Assembly (NCBI RefSeq): GCF_003254645.1
Contig: NZ_PNFD01000004.1
Location: forward strand, 1 to 64,000
Length of the DNA stretch: 64,000 bases
Source: Microbacterium suaedae
Lineage (GTDB): Bacteria; Actinomycetota; Actinomycetes; Actinomycetales; Microbacteriaceae
Direction of reading: 5' to 3'
Shown here: one piece after another, positions 1 through 8,689 of the stretch
Layout of the letters: every line of letters begins with the position of its first letter
How positions within the stretch are numbered: position 1 is the stretch's first letter
Made by a program: the position numbers and the translations under genes
Notes under the pieces: model-generated
What the model was told of the DNA's origin: nothing
Database searches by the model: none
The model's input: only the letters and a program-made list of their open reading frames with translations

Positions 1-73
1 GCACCGCGGCGGCCTTCTCCTCGTCCGAGTAGCGACGCGTCGTCGGCTTCCCACTCGCCAGTTCCTTCGGCAT
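1..73 (-). CDS. IS3-family transposase OrfA, N-terminal fragment (runs off the window)
   Basis: Reading leftward from the ATG at 73, the peptide starts MPKELASGKPTTRRYSDEEK, followed by three alanines and a valine. This is the usual start of IS3-family OrfA proteins, which carry a helix-turn-helix that binds the element ends. Only 24 codons are present before the window edge. No stop or frameshift occurs in the visible part, so whether the element is intact is unknown. Confidence 0.7.
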   Translation of the reverse strand, partial: MPKELASGKPTTRRYSDEEKAAAV

Positions 74-127
74 AACTCCATCCTCGTTTCCAAGGTCAGG
101 AGCCTCCAACAAACTCAGGGCGCTTCA
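1..127 (-). mobile_element. IS3-family element, terminal fragment cut by window edge
   Basis: The minus strand carries the first codons of an IS3-type OrfA (see the CDS at 1-73), preceded by an untranslated end that begins TGAAGCGCCCTGAG at position 127 and continues with GTTGGAGGCTCC. That layout, a TG-starting terminal repeat just upstream of OrfA, resembles actinobacterial IS3-family ends. Only the end lies in the window, so the full length, the second inverted repeat and the target duplication cannot be seen. It forms the left boundary of the galactoside operon island. Confidence 0.65.
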
Positions 128-232
128 GAACGCGCCTCCCCAACAATTCGATGAAAGATCGAGGCTAGTTCAGGCACGAAGCTCCGCCGGACCGCTCGTC
201 AGTAGCGTCGTATTCTCACGCCATAAACGCGC

Positions 233-1471
233 CTACTTGCCCTCGGTCTGACGGCCTAGGAGACGCCACACGAATGCGTACGCGAGAACCGCGAGACCAA
301 ACGTCAAGATTATCGAACGATCAGCCATGACTGTGATCAGAACGGCAGCTACCAACTGGCTGACTCCGATCGCGAGCATCGAGAACATATTGTCGACCGA
401 GAATACTCGACCGCGCAGATCCTCTGGCGCCTCTACCTGCAGCCCGTAACTACTTAACGACGCTGTCGCACTCCCGCCGACGTGCGCGAGAATCACAAGA
501 GAGATCGCGAGCCAACTGAGCGTCTGAAAAGACATCAGGGCATACGCCGCACCAAAGCAGGCCACGGAGATGAAGATTGCAGTGCGCAGGGCGAGGCCTG
601 CACGCACGGCCCACCTCGCGAACATCGGTCCGGTCAAAGCGCCCACGCCGCGCGCTGCATATAGAAGGCTCGCGACCAGTGCAGGCTCATCGCTTGACAG
701 AACCAACGCGATAGAAGGAAATACGGCAAGCACACCATTGCCAATGTTTGTGCCGGGTTTCGCCAGGATCAAACTACCAATGGAACTTCTTCTTTTAGCC
801 ACACGGAATACCGAGCGAACATCGGACGTCAGTCCAGAGAATCGCGGACGTTGAGCCATCCTGCCGTCGACAGGCAGCTTGGGAAGACGCGTGAGCATAA
901 GGCCTGCGACAAGGTACCCCAGGAATGTCACGCCGAAGCATACATACGGTGACGCGAAACTCGACACGACCCCGCCAAGGGAAGATCCAACCACGAGCAT
1001 CACGCCCCATACTGAACCCAGTCCCGTTGTCGCGGCCAGTAGTCCACGCGGTTCCACAATGTCGGGAACGACGGTGTTGACTGCCGGAGTGAAGAACGAC
1101 TTACCGACCGCTAGAAGGGCGTAGGTGCCGACGCCAAACCACGCCGTCCCCCCTGAAGTGACCAGAAAGAGCAAACCGACTGCGAGGGACGATCCGAACA
1201 TGCACAGAATCAGAATTCCGCGGCGATCGAATCGGTCGATCACTGAGCCCGCTACGAGCGACAAGCCGGCGATGACAAAAGTCTCCACGCTCAGAAGAAC
1301 TGCACCGAGTGAGCCACTGCCTGTTAGCTGTTGCATCAGCAGGATAAGCGGAATCATCGTGAACCAGTCCCCACCCTGACAAATTATCTGAGCAAAGAAG
1401 ATTCGTCGATAATGAGAGTTCTGGCACAGAATGCGCCCGACACTCAAAGGCTCGGGAGTATTCCTTTCCAC
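233..1471 (-). CDS. MFS transporter, probable exporter
   Basis: A 412-residue polytopic protein of the major facilitator superfamily. About a dozen hydrophobic segments are visible. The loop VIDRFDRRGILI after the second to third helices matches the conserved MFS loop 2-3 motif, and the overall look is that of the EntS/MFS_3 efflux group. The start is GTG at 1471, followed by a purine-rich GGAAAGGAA. It is the last gene of a seven-gene minus-strand operon and lies 3 bases after the glycosyltransferase stop. The substrate is unknown; the neighbours suggest a glycosylated product or a sugar. Base composition is clearly lower in GC than the chromosome to the right: I count 30 G/C in the 60 bases 721-780. 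Export direction is inferred from the family, not shown. Confidence 0.85.
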   Translation of the reverse strand: MERNTPEPLSVGRILCQNSHYRRIFFAQIICQGGDWFTMIPLILLMQQLTGSGSLGAVLLSVETFVIAGLSLVAGSVIDRFDRRGILILCMFGSSLAVGLLFLVTSGGTAWFGVGTYALLAVGKSFFTPAVNTVVPDIVEPRGLLAATTGLGSVWGVMLVVGSSLGGVVSSFASPYVCFGVTFLGYLVAGLMLTRLPKLPVDGRMAQRPRFSGLTSDVRSVFRVAKRRSSIGSLILAKPGTNIGNGVLAVFPSIALVLSSDEPALVASLLYAARGVGALTGPMFARWAVRAGLALRTAIFISVACFGAAYALMSFQTLSWLAISLVILAHVGGSATASLSSYGLQVEAPEDLRGRVFSVDNMFSMLAIGVSQLVAAVLITVMADRSIILTFGLAVLAYAFVWRLLGRQTEGK

Positions 1472-1474
1472 GGC

Positions 1475-2494
1475 TCACACAACGTCATCTGATGCGAACG
1501 CCTGAAGAAAAATCATCCCACTTTTTTCCTGAAGGGCACGTAGAATTGCCACATTCTCGGGCGGCATCGACTTCATTGTCTCCTCATCAAGCGCGGCGAC
1601 GAATTCGCTTGCGAGGAGTAGAGCCTGATCGTAATCGTTTTTAGGGAACTGCGTCACCGCGTCAAGCAAGACCTTGAAGTCACCGAGCGTAATATCGTGC
1701 CCCAACTCACGCAAGAGAGTCGCATCATATTGACGGACCACCCTAGCACTCTCTAAAGCCATCCGCATTCGGGCGGCGATATTCTCAGGTTCGTGGAGAC
1801 GCTGTGTGATCGAGCGCGGCCCAGCGTCGCGCACCCTCCAGTGATAGGCGACGCTCGACGTGATCGAAACTGCACGCGCCCTCAAATGCGCCGCTAGCAT
1901 AACCGGAGCGTCTTCGTACGCCGACAGCTCAAACTCAAGACCGGCTTCGTCCCAGAATTTCCGTCTGAAGACCTTGTTCCAGGCCATCCGGTCCAGGATG
2001 AGATCTCGGTTCACCGTTATGTGCACCTCTTCGTGGTCGGTACCGAATACGTCTCGATAACGCGGGTGCGGCCAAGCCTCCTTCGAGTTGAACCTGAGCA
2101 CGTTACCCGAAACGAAGTCCGCGCTGGTCTCGTGAAGTATTCGGGTCGAATTCTCGTACGCACCGTCGGGAACGAGGTCGTCCGCGTCGCAGAATGCAAG
2201 AAATTCCCCCGTCGCCTCATCCACACCAGTATTGCGCGCTTGGCTCAGGCCTCCGTGGGGCTGGATAAGGAGCTGGAAGCGCGCGTCCGTTTTCACGAAG
2301 TGATGCGCGATGTCCTGGCTCCCGTCCGTGGATCCGTCGTCAACCATGATCACCTGAAGCGAGATGTTCTGACGCGATAAGGAATTCAGACAGGCAAATA
2401 GGTACCTTTCCACGTTGTACATCGGAACGACAACACTTAGGAGCCCGCTAACTGGGGCCACAGTTCCCATCGATAGCGCGGTTTTCTCTCTCAT
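1475..2494 (-). CDS. Family 2 glycosyltransferase (GT-A fold)
   Basis: A 339-residue cytoplasmic glycosyltransferase. Residues about 17-130 form the GT2 domain: SVVVPMYNVERYL at the start, VDDGSTDGS for nucleotide binding, GLSQARNTGV, and FCDADD as the DxD metal site. Further on, MAWNKVFRRKFWDEAGLEF followed by YEDAPV is the acceptor-side pattern common in enzymes that decorate capsules or teichoic acids. The ATG overlaps the ATPase stop (ATGA at 2491-2494), implying translational coupling. A glycosyltransferase inside an operon otherwise devoted to uptake and cleavage of galactosides is unusual. Donor and acceptor cannot be read from the sequence; UDP-galactose made by the native galE is one possible donor. 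Confidence 0.88.
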   Translation of the reverse strand: MREKTALSMGTVAPVSGLLSVVVPMYNVERYLFACLNSLSRQNISLQVIMVDDGSTDGSQDIAHHFVKTDARFQLLIQPHGGLSQARNTGVDEATGEFLAFCDADDLVPDGAYENSTRILHETSADFVSGNVLRFNSKEAWPHPRYRDVFGTDHEEVHITVNRDLILDRMAWNKVFRRKFWDEAGLEFELSAYEDAPVMLAAHLRARAVSITSSVAYHWRVRDAGPRSITQRLHEPENIAARMRMALESARVVRQYDATLLRELGHDITLGDFKVLLDAVTQFPKNDYDQALLLASEFVAALDEETMKSMPPENVAILRALQEKSGMIFLQAFASDDVV

Positions 2495-3249
2495 AGTTGT
2501 CCTTCCTCCAGAGCGAACAGGTCCAGCAATCTGAGCCGACGCGCATGCATCTCGTTCAGTGAGAGTGTCTCTCCTGACGCCGGCTCATCAATGTCCGGCA
2601 ACGGGACCAGCCTGGTCGCGGGCCGTCCCGTGAGAATGAGTTGGCGGCCGCCCAACGAACTCGCTTCCTCGAGGTCGTGGGTGACGAATACAACGGTCGG
2701 GCGATGTTCAGCGTGAACGCGTCGGAGCAGCTGCTGGCACGCAGCCCTGGTGCGGACGTCGAGCGCGCTGAACGGCTCGTCGAGGAGCAGGACGCTGGGC
2801 CGGGTTACAAGAACCCGAGCAATCTGCGCCCGTTGTTTCATACCGCCCGAGAGCTCACTCGGATGCATCCTCGTACACCCGGAGAGCTCGACTTCATCCA
2901 GGATCTCTAGAGCACGGCGTCTCCGTTCGAGCCTGGGAACTCCGGCGATCTTGAGCGGGAGTTCGACGTTCTGTTGAATACTCAGCCAGGGCAAGAGACC
3001 ATCGTGCTGGAAGACGAGGCCTCTGCTGGCGGATGGACCAGTGATCGGTGTACTGCCGACGACGACAGCACCACTGTCGATCCGTTGCAGTCCTGCCAAG
3101 ACGCGCAGGATCGTTGACTTACCTGATCCTGATGGGCCGAGGACGATTGAGATCTCTCCCGCCGCGAACGTTGCGGATAGGCCGTCTAGAATTGTTCGCT
3201 CACCCAGGTCGACCGAAACACTTTTGAGCGTGATGGTCGCACTACTCAT
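2491..3249 (-). CDS. ABC transporter ATP-binding protein, nitrate/sulfonate/taurine type
   Basis: A 252-residue ABC ATPase that powers the adjacent permease at the inner face of the membrane. Visible motifs are Walker A GPSGSGKST near residue 38, the Q-loop FQHDGLLPW, the signature LSGGMKQR, Walker B VLLLDEPFSALD and the H-loop FVTHDLEEA. FQHDGLLPW and the EEA after the switch histidine are typical of the SsuB/TauB/NrtD branch (sulfonate, taurine, nitrate importers). Its start overlaps the permease by 8 bases and its stop overlaps the glycosyltransferase start. Substrate specificity lies in the binding protein, not here. Confidence 0.93.
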   Translation of the reverse strand: MSSATITLKSVSVDLGERTILDGLSATFAAGEISIVLGPSGSGKSTILRVLAGLQRIDSGAVVVGSTPITGPSASRGLVFQHDGLLPWLSIQQNVELPLKIAGVPRLERRRRALEILDEVELSGCTRMHPSELSGGMKQRAQIARVLVTRPSVLLLDEPFSALDVRTRAACQQLLRRVHAEHRPTVVFVTHDLEEASSLGGRQLILTGRPATRLVPLPDIDEPASGETLSLNEMHARRLRLLDLFALEEGQL

Positions 3250-4075
3250 TTCCTGCCCCCTTTTCGGCCCAAGTGGTAGATCGTCTCCCGAGGTATGTGA
3301 CGAGTCCGGTCGTCATCATCCCGAGCAGCCCGATGACCACCATTCCTGCGATCACTGACGGGTAATCGACCAAGGTATACGCCTGCCACGTCCTGTAGCC
3401 GACACCGAACTGTCCGGAGATCATTTCGGCTGAGATAACGCACACCCAAGACACCCCGAGACCGACGGAGAAGCCTGCAAATATGCCCGGTAATGCACCG
3501 GGCAAGACGACTCGAAGAATGACCGTCGTTCGACTACCACCCATGGTTCGAACTGCTTCATCCCATGTGGGCAGGAGCGTTCGCACGGCGCTCTTCGTAC
3601 TGATGATAATCGGAAAAACAGCTGCAGCGAACGTAATCGCTACGATGCCTTGCTCGTTCGTGGGGAATAGCAAGAGGGCGATTGGGACGAGCGCGATGGC
3701 TGGGATGGGTCGTACAATCTCCACGAGAGTGCCGACGGTGTTCTCTACGAGGGCGCTACGCCCTTGCAGAATACCGAGGATCACCCCAACAACACACGCC
3801 AGCAGGAAACCGATCGCGATCCGTGCAAGACTCGCGCCGATGTCCTGATAGAAGACCGACGTCCCAAGCTGTTGAACGAGAACGAGAGCGACTGAACTGG
3901 GGGGCGGGAGCTTGTCGAATGACAACCAGAGCCGGACCCCCGTGACAGACAGCACCTCCCACGTCAGCAGGGCGACTGCCACTACGAACAAGCGTGTAAG
4001 GATCGTCCTCGGAGATCTCACCCAGCGTCTTGTCGTGCTGTTCAGGCTGCGCTTCTCACGCTGGACCGTGACCAT
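3242..4075 (-). CDS. ABC transporter permease, SsuC/TauC-like
   Basis: A 277-residue inner-membrane permease. After a basic N-terminus it shows about six hydrophobic segments and the EAA loop (WDEAVRTMGGSRTTVILRVV followed by LPGALPGIFAG) that contacts the ATPase. The family is the binding-protein-dependent importer class of aliphatic sulfonates, taurine, nitrate and pyrimidine precursors. The start codon ATG at 4075 shares one base with the TGA of the binding-protein gene, so the three transporter genes are translationally coupled. As with its neighbours, GC is depressed (35 of 60 bases at 3661-3720). Confidence 0.92.
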   Translation of the reverse strand: MVTVQREKRSLNSTTRRWVRSPRTILTRLFVVAVALLTWEVLSVTGVRLWLSFDKLPPPSSVALVLVQQLGTSVFYQDIGASLARIAIGFLLACVVGVILGILQGRSALVENTVGTLVEIVRPIPAIALVPIALLLFPTNEQGIVAITFAAAVFPIIISTKSAVRTLLPTWDEAVRTMGGSRTTVILRVVLPGALPGIFAGFSVGLGVSWVCVISAEMISGQFGVGYRTWQAYTLVDYPSVIAGMVVIGLLGMMTTGLVTYLGRRSTTWAEKGAGNE

Positions 4076-5523
4076 CAGCCGTTATCCTGTGATCGTTGCT
4101 GTGCTTCTTCGAAAGAGAACTGCCGGCTACCTGGCCTCGTGGAACGGTATGTCGACGCGTTCTCTGCAGTCGCGAACGCTGCCCACCGGGCACCAGCCGG
4201 AGCGCCTGGGTCGTAGACCCACTCGCTCTTCTCCGCGAACCAGCGTGTTCCTGTCAGGCCATCGGAGATGTATGCCGCCCTAAACGGCGCGTCGGCGGAG
4301 GACGTTGCCGACAGTAGACACTCGGGGGTCGCGTAGAAGGAAGTCTTGTCTTCATCGCTCCAGAGAACCGCGCTTGGCGCAGCGTCGGTGCCGAGAGGCG
4401 CCGTGCAGCCTTCTTCCACCGGTTCTGAGGCGGCCAGGTTGACCTCCGAGGTGACCATTGCTTGGTAGTCTGACCCGAACAACTGCTTGACGTAGGTCTC
4501 GTTCGCGAAGCTGGAGAGGTGACCGTCGGTTATGCGGTCAGTCTGACGGAGATATTCTGCGTCGGTCTGAAGAGCCGCGACCAGAGATGGTTTGAGGGCC
4601 ATGTTGAAATTGGCTATCCCGTACGGCCCGTTGTAGAGGTACACCACCTCCAGCGGAAGACCCGTCGTAGCCGCGACTTCACGGGACGCCGCCAACGGAT
4701 TCGCATGAAGGTAGTCGGTGGCGTCGCTCATACCTTTGATGAACGCCTGCACCACAGCAGGTTGAGCCTCGGCATACTTCTGCCGCACCACTACCCCGTG
4801 GAACGTCGGGTTCCCAGTTGTTGCTCCATCGACCAGAAGTCGGCCGTTCTCATTCCAGACTACCTGCGCTGGCCACGGAGCGAACTGCGAGTAGGCCTGG
4901 ACGCTGCCGGCCTTCAATGAGGTGGCCCCTACGCTCGGGGCTTGATTCTGCCTATTCACATCAGATGGCTGCAGCCCGGCGCCGTCGATTGTTTGGTCAA
5001 GCAGTCCGTCCCCTGCTGATCCGACCGACGTCGAGATCGCTGCATTACGGAGCTCCTCGAACGAGGAGACGTCACTATCCGACGGGACCACGATTCCGTT
5101 GAGCCCGCCTGAGATGTTGAAAGCGGTTGTTGCTATGAGCTCGGTTCGCGCCTCAGCGTCTGCGTAGGTTCGCGATGCATTCAGCACAAGCGGGAAGTCA
5201 CCCATCGACCCGATGTCGATCTTTCCGGCGAGCATCTGCGCTGTGATCGGAGCACCTGTGTCGTAGTCCTCCCACGTGACGTTGTAGCGCACCCCGGTCT
5301 TGCTTGTCTCGTCGGCGAGGGCCTGCTCGAAGTAGCCGCGGGACCTGAGGAGAGACCCCGCCGTGACGGTGTTGATCGTCTCGCTCTGATAGCCAATCAC
5401 CACATCTACGGCGCCATCGTCACTGGCACAGGCAGTTGTTGTCGTCGCCAGTAGTGCTGCGCCAATCGTCATCGCCACACCCCGCAAGGCGTTCTTTGTA
5501 GACATCGGCCCTCGTTTCATCAT
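4075..5523 (-). CDS. ABC substrate-binding lipoprotein with a C-terminal NosL-like domain
   Basis: 482 residues, about 150 more than a usual SsuA/NMT1-type binding protein. A signal peptide ends in a lipoprotein-like site at Cys32 (TTTTAC). Residues about 40-350 are the periplasmic-binding fold of the sulfonate/nitrate/thiamine-precursor group (GYQSETINTV, GKIDIGSMGDFP, GLNGIVVP). Residues about 384-475 read like NosL, the copper-binding accessory lipoprotein of nitrous oxide reductase: an Asp-Lys-x-x-Phe stretch before TPECLL, then AAYISD with a nearby Trp, an alanine/phenylalanine segment, and a closing Arg-x-Phe-Ser-FEEA. The classical NosL Cys-Gly-Met and Met-Gly copper ligands are not evident; Cys373 and Cys402 are the only cysteines in that part. 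The start has a GGAAG just upstream and overlaps the GH36 stop. The NosL assignment is by eye. Confidence 0.8.
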   Translation of the reverse strand: MMKRGPMSTKNALRGVAMTIGAALLATTTTACASDDGAVDVVIGYQSETINTVTAGSLLRSRGYFEQALADETSKTGVRYNVTWEDYDTGAPITAQMLAGKIDIGSMGDFPLVLNASRTYADAEARTELIATTAFNISGGLNGIVVPSDSDVSSFEELRNAAISTSVGSAGDGLLDQTIDGAGLQPSDVNRQNQAPSVGATSLKAGSVQAYSQFAPWPAQVVWNENGRLLVDGATTGNPTFHGVVVRQKYAEAQPAVVQAFIKGMSDATDYLHANPLAASREVAATTGLPLEVVYLYNGPYGIANFNMALKPSLVAALQTDAEYLRQTDRITDGHLSSFANETYVKQLFGSDYQAMVTSEVNLAASEPVEEGCTAPLGTDAAPSAVLWSDEDKTSFYATPECLLSATSSADAPFRAAYISDGLTGTRWFAEKSEWVYDPGAPAGARWAAFATAENASTYRSTRPGSRQFSFEEAQQRSQDNG

Positions 5524-7436
5524 CTTCCTTCGGACTCCAGGAACACCGCGACGTGGCCGGTTGACAGTGGGATTCTGCTCGTGCCGGCTGGAACGATCTC
5601 GTTATCGTGATAATGTGCGCCGTTTGTCAGATCGAGTCGGCCAACAATCACTCTGTCCACCTCCGAGAAGACAGTGACGGTCGAATCAGTGGAAGCGTTG
5701 GCCAGCTCCACACATGAAGAGGGAAGATCGGCTATGCGGCGCGCTTCCGTTTGCACCAACACCGTTCCTGCCTCAAGTGGAATCAGCGCAAGTCCGTCGC
5801 CGACGTAGTCACGAACATGACGAAGCCCTCGATCGCGAAGTGACCTATACCACCGGTGCACAGACAGCATTGCATTGCGCTGCGATGACGTGAGAGACCT
5901 AAGGTCTTTGCCCCAGGCTGGAATCCCACCCGCAATCATCCGCATTCCGATCAAGGCGACATTGTTCGCATCGACCGAAGGGGGAAAGGTCTGGTAGTCG
6001 TTCAGTGCGGGGAGGTTGCGCGCCTGCATGTAGACCATGCGATCGAGATTCGTCTTGGACGCGTATGGCGCGTCGCCCGCACGCACCACCGTTCCCGCCA
6101 CAGCCGCCTGCGGAGAGGCGTAGTCCTGCTTGAGCTCGATGGTCATGGGGCGACCAATACGGTCGACGCGCTCGCGAGCCTCTGCTAAGTGCGTCACCAG
6201 CCCCGCCATCGCGGACTCAGTGTCGTGGTGATGATGGACGCCAGCGCAAGGTTCGCTGGGGAGCCAGTTGAACAGATCGAACTTGAGCCCGTCAATCTGA
6301 TACGTGGCCACGAGGTTCTCGACGACGCTGAGCATCTTCGCCCGAGCTTCTCGGGACCGGAAGCACAAGGAGTAGAACATGGTGGAGTTGATGATCGGTG
6401 TACCGGTTGAGTCCTCGACGAGGAGCCCAGCGTTCATGCCGTATGAGTTGGAAGCGGGTCCGACCGCATGAGGAGCGCACCAGAGAAGCACTTTCGCTCC
6501 AGCGACGTGAAGCTCCTCCAACATTTCCGACATGTCTGGAAAGCGAACTGTGTCGGGTTGCCAATCGCCGATGTTCAGGACGGTGTCGTAGTCGGAGTCC
6601 AGTCCCGGGCCGAACCAGCCGTCATCAAGAACGAAGTTCTGGAATCCAAGGTCCAGCCCGGCTTTGACGTTGTCGGTGAACACCGTCTGATCCATCTGAT
6701 CAGAGCTCCAGTCAACCCAGCTGCACCAGTACGGGGCTAAAGATGATGCGTCTGGCGCGTACTCGACCGACAGCCACTCCTGCTCGAGATCACTAAATCT
6801 CCGGAGCGCGTCGAACCATGCATCGTGCACCGCTACCCCGGTACTCACCCACCCAAACTTGAGCCCCGCGCCGGACGCTGCGCTTGTCGGCCCGAGCTCG
6901 TACTCGACTCGGAACCTTCGGTGCTGCACGTTGAGTGCCCGGTTCGAAGCAGGCTCGTGAATTCGGATGTCCATCTCGCGCGTCTCGGTAAGCAGACCTA
7001 TCGCAGAGGCGGCGTCACCACCAAGATGCTCGAAGACGAACACCGGCGTGGCGAAAGAGTTGATTCGGACAGCGGTTGTCTCTCGAAACCGCCAGGCAGA
7101 GATCGGACTCAGGCTGTTGACGAACCAACGCCCCGTGTCTGGGAATATGACGCGGTCGAAGTTGTCCAGTTCGGTGACGTACTCGATTCGCACGCCCGAG
7201 AACAGAGATGATGTGGTCAGTTCGAAACTCAGCTGATCGGGATGCTCGTGCACAACGTCAATTGCAAGGTCATCGTCAGCGGGCGAGTGGAGCTTCGCGC
7301 GGATCGCTCCGTGTTCTCTGGTGAGATGGTAGGACTGGAAAACCTCACGTTCGCCAACCGTCGCGATGACGTTCAGACGTTCAATCAACCCTGAACCTCG
7401 CCGAGGTCGTTTGTCGACTTGCTCAAGGAGCGTCAA
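5520..7436 (-). CDS. Glycoside hydrolase family 36 alpha-galactosidase-like enzyme
   Basis: A 638-residue cytoplasmic glycosidase with no signal peptide. An N-terminal beta-sandwich (about 1-230) is followed by the GH36 barrel: LDDGWFG at 270-276, KFDLFNW at 385-391 with Asp387 as the likely nucleophile, and VRAGDAPYA with Asp455 as a possible acid/base. GH36 members usually release galactose from alpha-galactosides, and the next gene upstream is galactokinase, which supports that reaction here. The enzyme is shorter than the roughly 730-residue bacterial type. The start appears to be TTG at 7436, overlapping the galK stop (TTGA) with a strong GGGGAGGG six bases upstream. Lack of a secretion signal implies that the glycoside is imported intact. 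Confidence 0.85.
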   Translation of the reverse strand: MTLLEQVDKRPRRGSGLIERLNVIATVGEREVFQSYHLTREHGAIRAKLHSPADDDLAIDVVHEHPDQLSFELTTSSLFSGVRIEYVTELDNFDRVIFPDTGRWFVNSLSPISAWRFRETTAVRINSFATPVFVFEHLGGDAASAIGLLTETREMDIRIHEPASNRALNVQHRRFRVEYELGPTSAASGAGLKFGWVSTGVAVHDAWFDALRRFSDLEQEWLSVEYAPDASSLAPYWCSWVDWSSDQMDQTVFTDNVKAGLDLGFQNFVLDDGWFGPGLDSDYDTVLNIGDWQPDTVRFPDMSEMLEELHVAGAKVLLWCAPHAVGPASNSYGMNAGLLVEDSTGTPIINSTMFYSLCFRSREARAKMLSVVENLVATYQIDGLKFDLFNWLPSEPCAGVHHHHDTESAMAGLVTHLAEARERVDRIGRPMTIELKQDYASPQAAVAGTVVRAGDAPYASKTNLDRMVYMQARNLPALNDYQTFPPSVDANNVALIGMRMIAGGIPAWGKDLRSLTSSQRNAMLSVHRWYRSLRDRGLRHVRDYVGDGLALIPLEAGTVLVQTEARRIADLPSSCVELANASTDSTVTVFSEVDRVIVGRLDLTNGAHYHDNEIVPAGTSRIPLSTGHVAVFLESEGR

Positions 7437-8689
7437 AGGTCCCTCCCCGCACCGTCCGAGGGCGTTCCGATGTAGAAGTCAGGTGACGCCCAGCCGGGCT
7501 CGCGTTCAAAGCGTGCAGTTATGGCCTTCGCGATCGATTCGGTCAGGCGTGCGGGGACGAGCGCAATTGCCGAGCCACCGAAGCCGCCGCCCGTCATCCG
7601 GGCACCAATCGCCCCCTCTTCGATAGCAGTCTGCACCGCAGTGTCGAGTTCATCGCACGACACCTCGAAGTCATCACGAAGAGAAGCGTGGGACTCGCGC
7701 ATCAAGGTGCCAAATGTAGTCCAGTCGGAGTCGCGCAGTGCCGCGACCGCACGATCAGTTCGCTCCATCTCAGTGAGCACGTGCGCAACACGGCGCTGTT
7801 GGATCGGGGCCGGCCGAAGCGCCTCCAAAGCCCATTCCTGTTGCCCGCCGTTGTAGACGTGCCGAAGGCTAGGAACGCCGAGGCGTTCGCTCGCGCTGTC
7901 AATGCTGCGACGTCGATCCCCGTAGCCTCCGTCCGCATGCGAGTGCGAGACGTTCGTGTTGATAACGAGAAGCACCAGGTCAGCACCTGTCATATCGATT
8001 GGTACCGACTGCGTACTCCACGAGGCGCAGTCAAGGTGGAGAGCTTCGTCTTTCTTGCACCGCAGGCTTGCTGATTGGTCAAGGCCTCCTGTGGGTGCAC
8101 CGACGTACTGGTTCTCGGCTCGGATTGTGTAAGTCGCTAGACGTCGACGCACTTCCTCTTCCTCCCGCGAGCCGTCAAAGGGCGTGCCTGCCAATTCGGC
8201 GACGGCGACCGCGACGGCACACTCCAAGGCGGCTGAGGATGAGAGTCCGGACCCATACGGCACGTGTCCATCAATATGGATGTCGAGGCCTCCGTTTATG
8301 ATGTCCGCCGCCCCGGGCCAGTCACTCATGGACCATAAGACGCCGAGTACGTATCGGTGCCAGCCCCTGTCCGCATTGTTACGGATATCGGCCGAGGCGA
8401 TGCTCGTCACGGTGGTCTCCTGGCTAGAGCTGAGATGCAACATTCCGTCGTCTCGTCTATACACACGTGCAAACGTCCGTTGCGGAATAGCGATGGGAAG
8501 GCACATGCCATCGGCGTAGTCAATGTGCTCGCCGATCAGGTTCACCCGTCCAGGCGCAGACCACACTCCTCCAGCACGCTCGCCGTCATCGAGGCGGATG
8601 CCTGCGAGTGCGCGGGCCGTCCCTGCTCGATCGGCAATAGGAGAAATGAGTGGTGTTGGGAGGTCGTTTGTTCGAGTGGGCGCGGTCAT
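7433..8689 (-). CDS. galK: Galactokinase
   Basis: 418 residues; phosphorylates galactose at O1 with ATP. All GHMP-kinase signatures are present: the galactokinase signature GRVNLIGEHIDYADG at 47-61, the ATP loop PYGSGLSSSAA at 144-154, and motif 3 TGGGFGGS at 366-373. It is the first gene of the seven-gene operon; AGAAGGG precedes the ATG. No galT or galE lies in the operon, so further use of galactose-1-phosphate must rely on genes elsewhere (a native galE sits at 33,538-34,557). No transcriptional regulator accompanies it, which is unusual for a sugar operon. Confidence 0.95.
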   Translation of the reverse strand: MTAPTRTNDLPTPLISPIADRAGTARALAGIRLDDGERAGGVWSAPGRVNLIGEHIDYADGMCLPIAIPQRTFARVYRRDDGMLHLSSSQETTVTSIASADIRNNADRGWHRYVLGVLWSMSDWPGAADIINGGLDIHIDGHVPYGSGLSSSAALECAVAVAVAELAGTPFDGSREEEEVRRRLATYTIRAENQYVGAPTGGLDQSASLRCKKDEALHLDCASWSTQSVPIDMTGADLVLLVINTNVSHSHADGGYGDRRRSIDSASERLGVPSLRHVYNGGQQEWALEALRPAPIQQRRVAHVLTEMERTDRAVAALRDSDWTTFGTLMRESHASLRDDFEVSCDELDTAVQTAIEEGAIGARMTGGGFGGSAIALVPARLTESIAKAITARFEREPGWASPDFYIGTPSDGAGRDL

